From Symbiodinium natans (taxonomy: Eukaryota > Sar > Dinophyceae > Suessiales > Symbiodiniaceae), in the NCBI GenBank assembly GCA_905221605.1, contig CAJNDS010002280.1, positions 413,861-477,860 of the forward strand: DNA of 64,000 bases. The letters run 5' to 3'. Below, piece after piece: positions 9,677-19,279 of this stretch. The notes beneath the pieces were generated by a model. The model did no database searches, was not told the DNA's origin, and saw only the letters and a list, made by a program, of their open reading frames with translations. The translations under genes were made by a program, and so were the position numbers. Numbering within the stretch: the first letter of the stretch is position 1; each line of letters opens with the position of its first letter.

Positions 9677-11693
9677 CCGACTTTAGAAGCTCTATCGCCT
9701 CCATGTCGTCAAAGTTGTGCTGCCGCAACAATGATTCCAGGAGTAAGATCTTCTTGCCTTGCATCACAGACTGCATCCACGACGGCATAGCTGAGTGAAG
9801 TTTGCTCTCGTCTTGTTCCAGCTTTTTGGCAAGGATCTCTGCCTTCATCAGTGCGAGTTTTCGACGAAGAAAGAGGGCCCGGCGATCAGCAACCATGTTG
9901 GCCTCAAGGGAAGCCTTCAGCTCCTTTGGGAGTTCGTTCTCGGAGTCAAGAGGGTGGCACACTTTCTTGGCAGCCTGGAACCACTCACTAGGATCTCTGT
10001 AGAATCCAACCTGGCAATCTTCACCCCTATCCAAACCAAGCCCCTCACTGTCTGGAGAAGTTTCAGGAAAAACTTCGGCGGCCTCCCCCGAGTCACCCCC
10101 TTGCACGGGAGGCGCGCCGAGGACCTTGCAACCGGAGGAGGGAATCTGGCCGCGCGGCATTATGCTCACGAACTTGTATTCAGAAACCAAGGGCTTATGC
10201 TTACGGGTTTGGCGACCCACGGCTGACAGAGCCTGCAAACGAGGGTCGGGGGCTTCCGGAAGGCCAGGGGAAACGTCGCAAGCAGACGCAAAGCAGGCAG
10301 CCCATCGAGCCGCCAACACAAGAGGATACTGCGCCTCGAGATGAGTGGACCAAACCCAACCTCCAGCGCGCCAGCTGACGCCCCAAGGTTCATGCACATG
10401 ACGGCCGCTGCAGCGGGCCCGAAGGCATCCAAAGGCATCCCGGTTGCTGAGCAGCTTGGTGGATTTTGGGCGAGCACCACCGTGCTCACACGCGTCGAAG
10501 ATGATCTCATGCAAGTCAGTGAACCAGCGGCGGACCTTGGGCGAAGCGTGCTGTCGGACCTTCAAGGCTAGCACACTCCAGAACCACGAGTTCGTGGGGT
10601 TTTCGAGAGTGAAGACACAATCGTGCTCAGCACACCAAAGTAGGACATGAAAGACCAGGTCATAAAGACGATTGGCGGCGGCCAGGCGCAAACCATCATC
10701 GCTTGCAGGGTCGATGTGAGGCAAACCGAGGGGAAAGTCGGCGCTCCGAAGCGGCCGAGGGTCACGGAGGCCGAGGGCTTTTAACCTTGCCGGCAAGGGC
10801 CGCTCACGGGCCCGAGAGGAGGTGCCACAAGGGGGGCCCAGGTGCACCGCGGCAGGCTTTTTATCACTCAACAAGCGAAACAAGGCATCGCGGCCCAGAC
10901 TGGAAGCAAGGTCAAGGCGAACCGTAGGAACCTGAGGGCGCCGGGGGCAGTTGTCGACGGCAACGGCAGTGAACCCGAGCCTCTGGGCGGCTCGAGCCAG
11001 GGTTGCGGAGCCTGAGAAGACCTCGAGAAAGAGTTTGGTTTGGCCAGGGATGGTCAAGGCGGACGAGGAAGGTAGGCGAAAGCCAAGTGAGCGTAGCCAG
11101 TCACGGTCGGGAGGGGGAAGCTTAGGACTGTCCCTGGGGGTGAAGGCAATCAGCACGACCCTGCGGCCCTGCCAAGGCAAAACAGCATGGCGGTTCACTG
11201 CGGCATGAAGCAAGACTGGCTCTGCGGATACCTCATGCAGACGCCCCCAGAAAGTGCCTGAAGCGTCCTCAAAGCGGTCAGCCCCGCCTTCGCATTCTTC
11301 CCAGATTTGGCCATTGCGGAACCTGGTCAAGGGGATGACAAGATTCCAGGAGGAGCGGTCGTTATTACAGTCCACATGGAGCGGGCTTTGAACATCATCA
11401 AGCAAGACTAAGCTGGAAAAGGTGTGATGAGGATTCACTTGGTGAACATAGCGGCAAAAGAGAGCGGCGCTCTTTGGAAAAGACTTAGTGTCAGTACGAA
11501 TTCCGATCTGGGACCCGAACACCCAGGCACCGCAACCAAAGCTCCGGCGATGGAAGGCATCTCGTTTAGATGGATTCCTGGGTAACAAGTCGAAAACTCT
11601 CACAACATCAAAGGCCGCCAAGGTTGGCTTGCGAAGCAGTTGCTCGGCAAGGGCTTCGGGATCTAAACCAACGGAGTTGGCCTCAAAAGGCAT
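9642..11693 (-). CDS. Putative 2OG-Fe(II) oxygenase fused to cytosine methyltransferase
   Basis: 683 residues. Residues about 95-205 resemble a double-stranded beta-helix oxygenase: HVDCNNDRSSWNLVIPL gives the HxD pair, NRHAVLPW the distal His, and GRRVVLIAFTPR the Arg strand. Residues about 225-400 form a C5-methyltransferase-like domain: KLFLEVFSGSATLARAAQRL (motif I), HLGPPCGTSSRARE (PC motif with catalytic Cys) and LENPTNSWFW (ENP). The C-terminal 100 residues are a charged coiled coil running into the RT frame. Retroelement-borne cytosine methyltransferases are known in dinoflagellates. The coupling to an oxygenase is read from motifs only. It could mark, or re-open, element DNA. Confidence 0.72.
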   Translation of the reverse strand: MPFEANSVGLDPEALAEQLLRKPTLAAFDVVRVFDLLPRNPSKRDAFHRRSFGCGAWVFGSQIGIRTDTKSFPKSAALFCRYVHQVNPHHTFSSLVLLDDVQSPLHVDCNNDRSSWNLVIPLTRFRNGQIWEECEGGADRFEDASGTFWGRLHEVSAEPVLLHAAVNRHAVLPWQGRRVVLIAFTPRDSPKLPPPDRDWLRSLGFRLPSSSALTIPGQTKLFLEVFSGSATLARAAQRLGFTAVAVDNCPRRPQVPTVRLDLASSLGRDALFRLLSDKKPAAVHLGPPCGTSSRARERPLPARLKALGLRDPRPLRSADFPLGLPHIDPASDDGLRLAAANRLYDLVFHVLLWCAEHDCVFTLENPTNSWFWSVLALKVRQHASPKVRRWFTDLHEIIFDACEHGGARPKSTKLLSNRDAFGCLRARCSGRHVHEPWGVSWRAGGWVWSTHLEAQYPLVLAARWAACFASACDVSPGLPEAPDPRLQALSAVGRQTRKHKPLVSEYKFVSIMPRGQIPSSGCKVLGAPPVQGGDSGEAAEVFPETSPDSEGLGLDRGEDCQVGFYRDPSEWFQAAKKVCHPLDSENELPKELKASLEANMVADRRALFLRRKLALMKAEILAKKLEQDESKLHSAMPSWMQSVMQGKKILLLESLLRQHNFDDMEAIELLKSVVGCIRMPCGL

Positions 11694-11759
11694 GGGCGTG
11701 ACACAATGCGGGGTGAGCGGCGCAGGCTCCGGGAGTAGGATGGAGCCCTCCGCCCGGAG

Positions 11760-13043
11760 TCAAGATCCCTTGGTACACAGATGGCCAGGGTGGTCGCCTC
11801 CACACCCGGCTCTCCAACAGATGTGGAAACCACGGCCGCAACGGTTCTTGGAGTTGACTCGAAAGCGGCACCTTCCTTGATTAAAGGCAAAACATACAGG
11901 CTTGTCGTTCACGCGGCTCACACAGCCGTCGGGCACCGTGAACTCCTTGCGAGCCTCTCCTTTAGACGACTTGCCCTTACCTTTACCTCTCCCTTTATCG
12001 CCCTTCTCACCCCCTTTCGGGTCATCCCATTTGCGCTTGCCTGGCCAGGGTGCAGAAGGAGGAGGAGTAGGGAGAGCATTTAGGTACTGCAAAACCTCTT
12101 GGGACTCAGACAACAGCTTGATCTGGGTCTCCAGAGGCTTCTCGCGGCCGGGCTCGCCGGCGAGTTTGCCAAGGAGGGCATGCGAGGCCAGCGTGAACAG
12201 GTGCCTGTCGGCAGCAATGAGTTGATGAGTGGTTACCTTGGAGTAACCACTGGGCACAGGCCTCATCAAGGCCAGGAAGCATTTGTGACACCACTCCTCA
12301 AGAACCTGAAAGCTGCAGAGACCCGCCAAATCATAGGCCAGCGAGCGACGGGTCCAAGCATTGCGCAGAGCCAAGTCAGTGTGCGTGTCACAAGTGGCGG
12401 ACTCAGCTTTGCTAGCCATTTTCAAGTTCCCTTCGCCATCAACCACCACCTGCTGGTCTCTCTTCAACTGCTGAGCTTCTTGGGCACGGCTGATGATGCG
12501 GTAGGCTGGCAAGTACTGAAGGACTCCATCCTCCAGTTGTTTGACGAGAGTATCCACGACAGCATGGGCAGGCAAGGTTTCGGGTGAGAGAATGAGGCCC
12601 GTGACCCTCTTCTTCAAGGCTTCCTGGCGAGCCAATCGCTCCGCATTGGGCATAGCACGAACCACCGCTGTGTCAGCGGCAGGCTCCACGCGTGCCCTCA
12701 TGTCAGCCACGCTCAGGTTCTGGGCTTCAAACATCAGACGTCTCACTTTAGAGGACTGATCAGGCGGGAAGTCATGGGGGAAAATGCTTTCTATCCAACG
12801 CTTCACATCGGCTTCATCTAGTTGCGTCGGTGTGGTTGACACAGCAAAAGCCAAGGTCCCGAAGCTCTTGAAGCCCGCATCGATGAGGGTGCGAATGGTG
12901 GATTCGCTCAATTTGACTTTCTGGCATCTCTCCAAAAACCAGGCCTCGCTGTCCACCGCGATTCCCGCCATGGCTCGACTCCTAGCAAGTCGGGACAACC
13001 TCGCTCCTTGTCGAGTTGAAGCCCAAAGCTCGACTTCGGACAA
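11760..13043 (-). CDS. Gag-like protein with CCCH-type finger
   Basis: 427 residues. A helical N-terminal half is followed by TTHQLIAADRHLFTLASHAL near residue 275, a GKGKGKSSKG-type basic tract near 350, and a Cys/His cluster (PVCFAFNQGRCRF ... CGRGFHICWRAGC) at the C-terminus. The same core (TTGELIAADRKIW) and CCCH cluster recur in the plus-strand fragment at 52.2-53.3 kb, which marks it as a family protein of these elements. The role, RNA binding and particle assembly, is inferred from position and the finger. Confidence 0.7.
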   Translation of the reverse strand: MSEVELWASTRQGARLSRLARSRAMAGIAVDSEAWFLERCQKVKLSESTIRTLIDAGFKSFGTLAFAVSTTPTQLDEADVKRWIESIFPHDFPPDQSSKVRRLMFEAQNLSVADMRARVEPAADTAVVRAMPNAERLARQEALKKRVTGLILSPETLPAHAVVDTLVKQLEDGVLQYLPAYRIISRAQEAQQLKRDQQVVVDGEGNLKMASKAESATCDTHTDLALRNAWTRRSLAYDLAGLCSFQVLEEWCHKCFLALMRPVPSGYSKVTTHQLIAADRHLFTLASHALLGKLAGEPGREKPLETQIKLLSESQEVLQYLNALPTPPPSAPWPGKRKWDDPKGGEKGDKGRGKGKGKSSKGEARKEFTVPDGCVSRVNDKPVCFAFNQGRCRFRVNSKNRCGRGFHICWRAGCGGDHPGHLCTKGS

Positions 13044-13359
13044 GATGGGTATTGCAACACAGTCAAACGTGTCCGCGGTTTCCCAGAGCAGAACCCCATG
13101 CTTTTATCATGACCGTGATTCCGAAGTGCTCTGACGGTGAATGAAGCCTCGGCTCCCACAGCTGGGTGATTCTCGATAAAGATTTCGAGTCAGCTGGAGT
13201 AGGCATCAGTTGTCCTCCCTCAAAGATCTCGACTTGCGTTCGAGTGGGAGCGACATCACCGATTGTCAGACTTCGGTGCGACGCCTGAGAATGGCTGAAG
13301 GATCTATCGTCTGTGCTGTTCACAAGAATAAATGCACTCGTTTTCCTTCAAGATTTCGA

Positions 13360-14436
13360 TCACTCTGCAGCCTCCAAAATGTGCCGGCATTGTTTACAGG
13401 GGTCGGGGTCCTCAAAGTACACCCCCGCCTCACTGAAAGGAATATGGTTCCTCGAGAGAGGTCGGCCACACCACAAGTTGGCTTGATCCTTCAAACAATG
13501 CGTTATGCCGGACACAGTGTGCACTACAAGAGATTCCTTGGAAACATTTGGCCCAAAAGGGGCCCTCTCTAAGCCTCCCCCGCCGCGGCCTGGAGCCTCA
13601 GAAGCTTCAGAGCTTTGTGAAGAAGGGGGGTCCTCGAACTCGTCGAACTCGTGTTGTGGAACAGGCGCCTCGGGTTCCGTAGCAATGACCTCATGGGCGG
13701 CACTAGGCCTCTCCGCTGCAGCCACTTGCACCACCCGATCAACGTCAGACAAGTCAGGGTCATAGTCCCCCGCGCGAATGGCCTCGAACATCGCCATGAC
13801 ACGGCCGTACAAAAGGGTGTACTGCTGCCTGGCATAGGTGGCGGGTGATTTCTCCTTCGGAGCAATGTGGTGTCCAAGGAGGCGCTTTTCCGCCCCGCTG
13901 AATTTTGGGCGAGGGCAGCGGCCCGCCCAAGAGGTCAACGTCGCCTTCAAAGAATGTGTCGCCCTCTGCATGGCTTGGTCTTGATCGATTCCTTTCAAGA
14001 TCAGAAAGTCCTGGAGGTAGCTGGTCGCCTCAACGCTTCCCATCTTTACAGTGCTCCAACGGTTTTGGCTTTCGAGACGTGACGGCAGCGCAAAATTCTC
14101 AAGAGAAAGGCCCTCATGTTCGCGAGCTTTTAGCCAAGCCTTTGCCCAGTTATGGCCAGACAGCCCGCAACCAAGTGCTGCATAAGGTAGCCGCCGGGTT
14201 TTTGCCTCCTTGGAGACCGTCGTCTTGGATGTCAAGCCTGAGGCAACAACAAGGATCACGCCGTTGGACTCCTGAATTGAAATCTCCTTAAGGTTCTGTG
14301 AATCGCTCCATCTGTCAGCCGAATGCGTGCAAAACAGCAGCTGTCCACAAATGCACGCAAGTACTGGTCCAGTTTCCACGCAAAATGCCTCCAATGCCAT
14401 CACCATGGGAACGGTCAATTCAGGTTTCTGTTGCAA
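13360..14436 (-). CDS. Tyrosine recombinase, catalytic part
   Basis: Continues the frame at 14415-15599 after a one-base shift. Core motifs: ADRWSD (box I Arg) near residue 37, HSLKATLTSWAG near 165, LLGHH near 190 and YARQQYTLLYGRV (nucleophile Tyr) near 205. Lys replaces the usual Arg in the HxxR-like box as read here. A Cys/His-rich tail (VHTVSGITHCLKD ... CGRPLS ... DPCKQCRHI) follows a Ser/Glu-rich linker. It would integrate circular cDNA by site-specific recombination, replacing a DDE integrase. Confidence 0.8.
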   Translation of the reverse strand: MQQKPELTVPMVMALEAFCVETGPVLACICGQLLFCTHSADRWSDSQNLKEISIQESNGVILVVASGLTSKTTVSKEAKTRRLPYAALGCGLSGHNWAKAWLKAREHEGLSLENFALPSRLESQNRWSTVKMGSVEATSYLQDFLILKGIDQDQAMQRATHSLKATLTSWAGRCPRPKFSGAEKRLLGHHIAPKEKSPATYARQQYTLLYGRVMAMFEAIRAGDYDPDLSDVDRVVQVAAAERPSAAHEVIATEPEAPVPQHEFDEFEDPPSSQSSEASEAPGRGGGGLERAPFGPNVSKESLVVHTVSGITHCLKDQANLWCGRPLSRNHIPFSEAGVYFEDPDPCKQCRHILEAAE

Positions 14437-15599
14437 AGACGCTTCATCAAATACAGATCCCGGCTTATTCCAAGCACCCGACTGGAAAGGACTGTATCAG
14501 GCTCCATATGCAGCAACTTGGCAACCCCGTGCACAAAGCGAAGGCCTTCCACAAAGTGCGTCATACTAGTCGGCCTTGCTCCTGAATCACGCAAGAAGTT
14601 TGCATACATATATATGGTCGGCTCATCGACTGCCAGAGGGCTGTCTATGCTCTCTGTTGTGCACCAGGAGAAGTACCTCAGGAGGGACCCACCTCGCTTT
14701 GAGATTGTCCTGGAAGCTTTGGTCCTGAATGCATCTGAAAAAGTCTTCTTGATGGCCTCCTCGTTTACATCGGCACCGAGTAACGACAGCAAGGACCTTC
14801 CCAAGCTACTCACCTCTGGATCCCACAAGATGACCAGTCGCATCTTTTTGAGAGCAGCTGTGCGAATGTCTTCCTCGGACCGCTCCACAGTGATGCGTTT
14901 TAGGTACTTGACTGTTGTGGGTGGCACACACCTTCGCTTTGCTTCATCTTCGGATTCCTCTGGATCAAGAAAATCGTTTGCACCAATCACATGCAAAGGG
15001 TTCGTTCCTCTTTCCCAGGAAAAACGCAAAGATGAAGATGATTCCCATGAAAATCTCGGCCTGCTCTCAAAACGCTGTTGCGAAGTGGCTTCCACAGCTG
15101 CACGCTGGAAGTCGCCTAAGATTCTGTCTTCTGGAAGAGGAACCAGAAGAGATGCGTCATCAGTTTCCTGAAAAGAATGGCTTGCGACACGCAAAGTGGC
15201 ACTCAAGTAATCGTCGGTCTCCAAGTCACGACAGGAGTCGTACCAAGCAGCTTCAGAAACTGAGGCAGGTGCACAAGACGAAGGCGGCACGTGTGGGCTG
15301 AAAACATGCTCGCTGCCCTGAACCCACTCTGAATCGACCCAGCCTTCTTCGTCCACTGGAACCCCGGGCAAACCCTGAAAAGGCCTATTGCAATCGACCC
15401 TGGAGTGACTCCCCAAAGATTCGGTGTCTTCAAGGGCTCCCGACTCACCCCCTGGGAAAGAGCCCTGAAGAGAACGAAGCAGAAACTGGGCTTGCTCGTC
15501 GGCGGCACGCAGATCGTACTCGGTTCGGTCAACCACACCTGCTGGGCCGAACAAGAGCCAAGGGTCGAAAGCGTCGGGCTCGGAAGGAGGATTGGACAT
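14415..15599 (-). CDS. Tyrosine recombinase, N-terminal part
   Basis: Residues about 270-390 look like a SAM-like core-binding domain of tyrosine recombinases (SKRGGSLLRYFSWCTTE, DEPTIYMYANFLRDSGA, TSMTHFVEGLRFVHG). The frame ends ...LYLMKRLCNRNLN, while the catalytic frame resumes with QQKPELTVPMV, so one frameshift separates the halves. The N-terminal 270 residues are acidic, with no recognised domain. It is the first gene of the element on the minus strand, directly after repeat A1 and a 440-bp leader. Confidence 0.75.
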   Translation of the reverse strand: MSNPPSEPDAFDPWLLFGPAGVVDRTEYDLRAADEQAQFLLRSLQGSFPGGESGALEDTESLGSHSRVDCNRPFQGLPGVPVDEEGWVDSEWVQGSEHVFSPHVPPSSCAPASVSEAAWYDSCRDLETDDYLSATLRVASHSFQETDDASLLVPLPEDRILGDFQRAAVEATSQQRFESRPRFSWESSSSLRFSWERGTNPLHVIGANDFLDPEESEDEAKRRCVPPTTVKYLKRITVERSEEDIRTAALKKMRLVILWDPEVSSLGRSLLSLLGADVNEEAIKKTFSDAFRTKASRTISKRGGSLLRYFSWCTTESIDSPLAVDEPTIYMYANFLRDSGARPTSMTHFVEGLRFVHGVAKLLHMEPDTVLSSRVLGISRDLYLMKRLCNRNLN

Positions 15600-16035
15600 T
15601 CCGCAAGCGGCACCTTAGTCGGACAATTGAAGAAGAAGGCGAGCACACGTATGCGGCCAGCGGCCGGAGCAAGCAAGAGCAAGCCAATGGGGAAGGTCGA
15701 GGAACAAAAGGATTCGAGATCCTTCTCTGGTGCTGACCAGCACGCCACAGAAAGAGCTTTCGATGACGTACGAAAAGAGATTGGGAGGAGCGTCCAGCTG
15801 CCGCTGAAGCGAAGCAGTATGAAAGGACCGAGGCCGGATGCAAATGGCCTGGAAAGGGAGGGCTGGCGGCACAACAGGCCAGTCCCAACTCACGGAGCTG
15901 CTCCCTGAGCTCGAGTCGCTGTCCATCCGCCGAGAGCTCACAGGCTCTCGGCTTGCACGACCCCTAAGGGGAGACCAATAGCACCCTCGAACCTCTAGCA
16001 CGGCACCCTTACAGGATTAGCGGAGGCTCAACGAA
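15600..16035 (-). other. Leader between A1 and the recombinase gene
   Basis: Open frames here lack recognisable domains and read as shadows. It probably holds the promoter or 5' untranslated region of the tyrosine-recombinase element. Confidence 0.5.
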
Positions 16036-16280
16036 GGACAAAAATTTTCTCTCAGCCCGAGCTTGAGCAGCTATCCACATGAATGCAACTGTTGATTCAA
16101 GCATGCTGCAAGTCACACAGTTGAAAATCTCGTTCAAGATGCTGAGGAAAATTCTTTGAAAACTTGAAATAATTTCTGCAACTCCCAAAGGTCACAAAAG
16201 ATCTCTAAAACCCCGCGCTCGAAGGTACAGCGCTACAACTTTAATTTGAGAGAGGAATGTCAGGCAAGCTGAAATTTTCC
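16036..16280 (-). repeat. Split direct repeat A1
   Basis: 245-bp match to A2 (7498-7742), one substitution noted (16243 A versus 7705 G region). It is the 5' terminus of the element on the minus strand. Confidence 0.9.
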
Positions 16281-16774
16281 TTCACGACCCTAAACCACCC
16301 CAAGTCGCGAGCTCTCACCTTTGTGCAGACAGGCGAGGCTCCAGAGTACTGGGCAGGTCTTTGTGCTGCTAGTGCAAAGCTATGGTACAAATGGTACACT
16401 GTACACTACCGGTCCTAAGCTACGGCTACGGCTACTCACCTATCCGGAACTACCCTACGGGCTACCAGACTCAGCGAGAGCCGCGCACATGGCTTGTGCC
16501 GCAGGCAATGCAGCTCACACGCGCTTCGGCGAGCGCATTGCCGCGACCAGGACACGGTCCGCAGCACCTGCAAAAGAGCACCCTCAGCACGAGGGGCCAC
16601 AGGCAGGGCGGAGGAGAAAGGTGCGGGGAATGGGCAGGTTTCTAACCTGCCGCGGCTTTTCGCCCGCAGTCAAGCAAAAGAAAATGCAAAAGGTTGGCGA
16701 AGCAACGTGCCGTGCTGCAACGCCTGCTCTGATAATGCGTGGATGCATACCACGCCGCGCCGACTGGCCGCAGC
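16281..16774 (-). other. Downstream region of the Gypsy-like polyprotein
   Basis: Resumes the Gypsy-like element after the insertion. No gene recognised; GC-rich with a TAAGCTACGGCTACGGCTAC run near 16418. Together with 7025-7210 it forms the 3' untranslated region of the element. Confidence 0.55.
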
Positions 16775-19279
16775 CTACTCGATACCCTGTGGAGCAGTGT
16801 TGGGGGCACGAGTGGCGTTGCCAGCAACGTTGGAGCTACCGGCTCGCTCCAACTGAGGGCGCTTTGCGACCGCCTCATCGAGGGAGAATGCCTCAGCCGA
16901 CACCCTCTGGAAATCCTCAATGTAGGACTGCGCGACCGGGTGCGTCTTGGGGACCTCAAGCCTAAGCCCTGCCTCCGCATTGGCTTTGCTGCTTGTGGTA
17001 AAATTGAGGCTCCCAATCAGCACCACCGCGCCATCAGGCCGCAGTAGGCAAAGGGCCTTGGCATGGTGAAGCCCTTGGATACCGGTACCTACTTTAGCCC
17101 CGCGGCCGTCGCGAGCATAGGCGTCGCGCACGGATGAGCCGCAACCCACCTTCACCTCGGCGCCTGCAGCCGCCAAGCGTTTCAACGCTTGCCACTGCAG
17201 TTTGGTGCGGTGGCATTGTCCCATGTCGGCGACAATCCGAACGCCTGCGCCCTTGCTAAGCGACGCTTCGATTGCCTCGATGCAGGATGGGCAATCTAAG
17301 CTGTACGCCCGGATGTAGATCACATCCTCTGCTGCTCCAGACCCAAGCAGCGTTTGGGCGGCCTGAACGTATGGCCCGCCCGCAAGGAATTCCGCTTCTT
17401 TGACTGGAGAACTCCTAGCGGGGACTGGGCCCTTGTTCCTCCGGCTGGGTGTGCGCGCCACAGTGGCAGTGGCGGCACGTTGCACGAAGCCGGACTGTGC
17501 GTGGGCTGCGCTCGCTCCATCTGCTGGGGCCGCGGCCAGGTCACGACCCGCGAGCCCCTGAAAGCAGGAGAGCCCGCGGCTCTTGGCCGCAAGTTGGGAG
17601 AAACATCCTTCACTGTTCCCCAAACCCAACACAACCTTACCCTTAGCCAGGGCTTCGGAGGCGGTACTCCGAATGGAGTCTGTGAGCGCAGGACCCGCGC
17701 CTCGCTGGGCCGCGTGCAAAAACCCTAGGGATCGAGCGGTGTCCATTGCGGCATCGCAATGCCCGCAACGTCCCTCTGCTAGGTAAGCACGACAGCCACA
17801 GGCAGCTGTCTCCTCCTTGAGGTGCACCCAAACTTTATGGGTCACCCCTTTCTTAGTGCTCGCGACCTCAAACGTCGCTTCAGAGCCAAGGAGTTGAGAC
17901 AGCCGCGCCTCAGGGGCCGCGGTGTTGCCATGTCGCATATGCGCAATGCGATTGGCAACGGCACGACTCACGTACCACAGAACAGCGCCGCACAAGATCA
18001 CTACTACCAGAGTGATGGCTGTTCCGGCGACCCACACGGTCCGCCTGGCCCCATGACCGATTTCCTCGACAACGTCGGCCGAAATTGTTGCAACCGCGTG
18101 CATGGAGTCCTCGACAACATGCACAGCCCCGCGGTGCAACTGCAAGGCAATCGGCGCCGACGCTGCAGCCGCCAGGCCCCACCAGCCGTTGATGCCCGCG
18201 GCGTAAGCGCCCCAGGCGTACCTGCCCCTCCCCTTGGGCTTGCCCTTGGCATCGGACTTGCCTCTGCCCTTCGGCTTGCCCTGGCCCTTGCCACGGGCGT
18301 CTGCCCAAGCACTCCAAGGGTCGCGGCCCTTGCCGTACGTCGCCTCTTCGCGACGTCGCTTGCCGCCCCTCTTCTTGTGTTTGTTTCTAAGAAGAGGTTG
18401 GATGGTTTCTTGGTCCATCGCACGATTGGCCAGAAGGATCTCGTACTCCAGCTCGTCCTGGCTGCTTTCGGAGCCCGAGTCCCTCTCTTCGCCACGCCGC
18501 GGATCAGGGATCCCGCGAGAGACGACCTCTGCCAAACGGAGAGGGGTGCTGCAGCGAAAGCACAGCTGCCTGAATGAAAGGTTCCATTCATAGCAGTTAG
18601 GGCACTGCCACCCTGCTATGCGGAGCGCCTCGCTGATGTGATCATCGCGCTCCGCCTTCTCCGCCTGGCGCCGCTCTCGCTTCTTGGCGCGCTCGGCCGC
18701 CTGCGCCTCCTCGGCCGCCTGGAGGGCTTCAGCGAGTTCCTCATCGCTGAGAAGCCTCGCGGCATCCGCCCGCGCTTGTTGTTCTTCAAGCTCTTCGGCA
18801 GAAAACCTCCGCCTCCACTGCTCTGGCGCGGTTTGAGGATCTACCTCCCACCACCCGATGTCGATCCCGTTGATCCATCGGCCGTCGCACGGGGCACCCG
18901 CATTCGGGCCGCCCGCGTGCGTGGTGAGGCACTGGTCCTCGGTAACCGGGTTGATGGCTTCGCAGAAGAAGCACCGCCAGCTGCCGTAGGGGTAAAAGCG
19001 GCCTTCGACGTAGGCTCGGTTGGCTGGGAGGGCGACATCGTCCGCCTCATCCGCGGTGCCTGCCTCCATCTCAACCGAGACCTCCTCGTCCTTGACAACC
19101 TCAGCTTCCTCCTCCTGTTCCTCCTTGACCAGGGGCTCTTTTTGCTCCCGGCCAACGTTGAGGTGGGACTCAGTGCGAACCTCGGCGCGCATCAAAATGA
19201 CGTCAAGGCTGTCCGCGGCTGGGTCGCCCGCGAAGAAGGAATCGATCTCCTGAGCATGGAGATCGTCAAGAGGCGTCAC
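16775..19279 (-). CDS. RanBP2-type finger, membrane segment and PLD-like domain protein
   Basis: 834 residues as listed from a GTG; the frame stays open upstream to about 19.5 kb, so it is the end of a longer polyprotein. An acidic N-terminus leads to two zinc-ribbon fingers, SWRCFFCEAINPV near residue 100 and GWQCPNCYEWNLSFRQLCF near 235. A charged helix lies between them and a basic KGKPKGRGR tract follows. One membrane segment (AITLVVVILCGAVLWYV) is near residue 415. Residues about 670-800 resemble a single-HKD phospholipase D/nuclease: LHHAKALCLLRPDG then VLIGSLNFTTSS. One HKD per chain suggests a dimer, as in Nuc or Zucchini-type nucleases. Function in the element is unknown. Confidence 0.65.
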   Translation of the reverse strand: MTPLDDLHAQEIDSFFAGDPAADSLDVILMRAEVRTESHLNVGREQKEPLVKEEQEEEAEVVKDEEVSVEMEAGTADEADDVALPANRAYVEGRFYPYGSWRCFFCEAINPVTEDQCLTTHAGGPNAGAPCDGRWINGIDIGWWEVDPQTAPEQWRRRFSAEELEEQQARADAARLLSDEELAEALQAAEEAQAAERAKKRERRQAEKAERDDHISEALRIAGWQCPNCYEWNLSFRQLCFRCSTPLRLAEVVSRGIPDPRRGEERDSGSESSQDELEYEILLANRAMDQETIQPLLRNKHKKRGGKRRREEATYGKGRDPWSAWADARGKGQGKPKGRGKSDAKGKPKGRGRYAWGAYAAGINGWWGLAAAASAPIALQLHRGAVHVVEDSMHAVATISADVVEEIGHGARRTVWVAGTAITLVVVILCGAVLWYVSRAVANRIAHMRHGNTAAPEARLSQLLGSEATFEVASTKKGVTHKVWVHLKEETAACGCRAYLAEGRCGHCDAAMDTARSLGFLHAAQRGAGPALTDSIRSTASEALAKGKVVLGLGNSEGCFSQLAAKSRGLSCFQGLAGRDLAAAPADGASAAHAQSGFVQRAATATVARTPSRRNKGPVPARSSPVKEAEFLAGGPYVQAAQTLLGSGAAEDVIYIRAYSLDCPSCIEAIEASLSKGAGVRIVADMGQCHRTKLQWQALKRLAAAGAEVKVGCGSSVRDAYARDGRGAKVGTGIQGLHHAKALCLLRPDGAVVLIGSLNFTTSSKANAEAGLRLEVPKTHPVAQSYIEDFQRVSAEAFSLDEAVAKRPQLERAGSSNVAGNATRAPNTAPQGIE

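Larger units (their letters stand above)
7211..16280 (-). mobile_element. Tyrosine-recombinase retrotransposon with split direct repeats
   Basis: On the minus strand the order is A1 (16280-16036), ORFs, B1 (8003-7741), A2 (7742-7498), B2 (7473-7211). This A1-ORFs-B1-A2-B2 arrangement is the terminal signature of Ngaro/PAT-type elements. It encodes, in order, a tyrosine recombinase, a Gag-like CCCH protein, an oxygenase-methyltransferase and an RT-RNase H. Recombinase-first order differs from the usual gag-RT-RH-YR. It sits inside the Gypsy-like element, with no target duplication seen, as expected for recombinase integration. Confidence 0.88.

Noticed and set aside
15203-16001. Minus-strand frames upstream of the recombinase
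   Set aside because: Overlap the recombinase N-terminus in another phase or lie in the leader; no motif.
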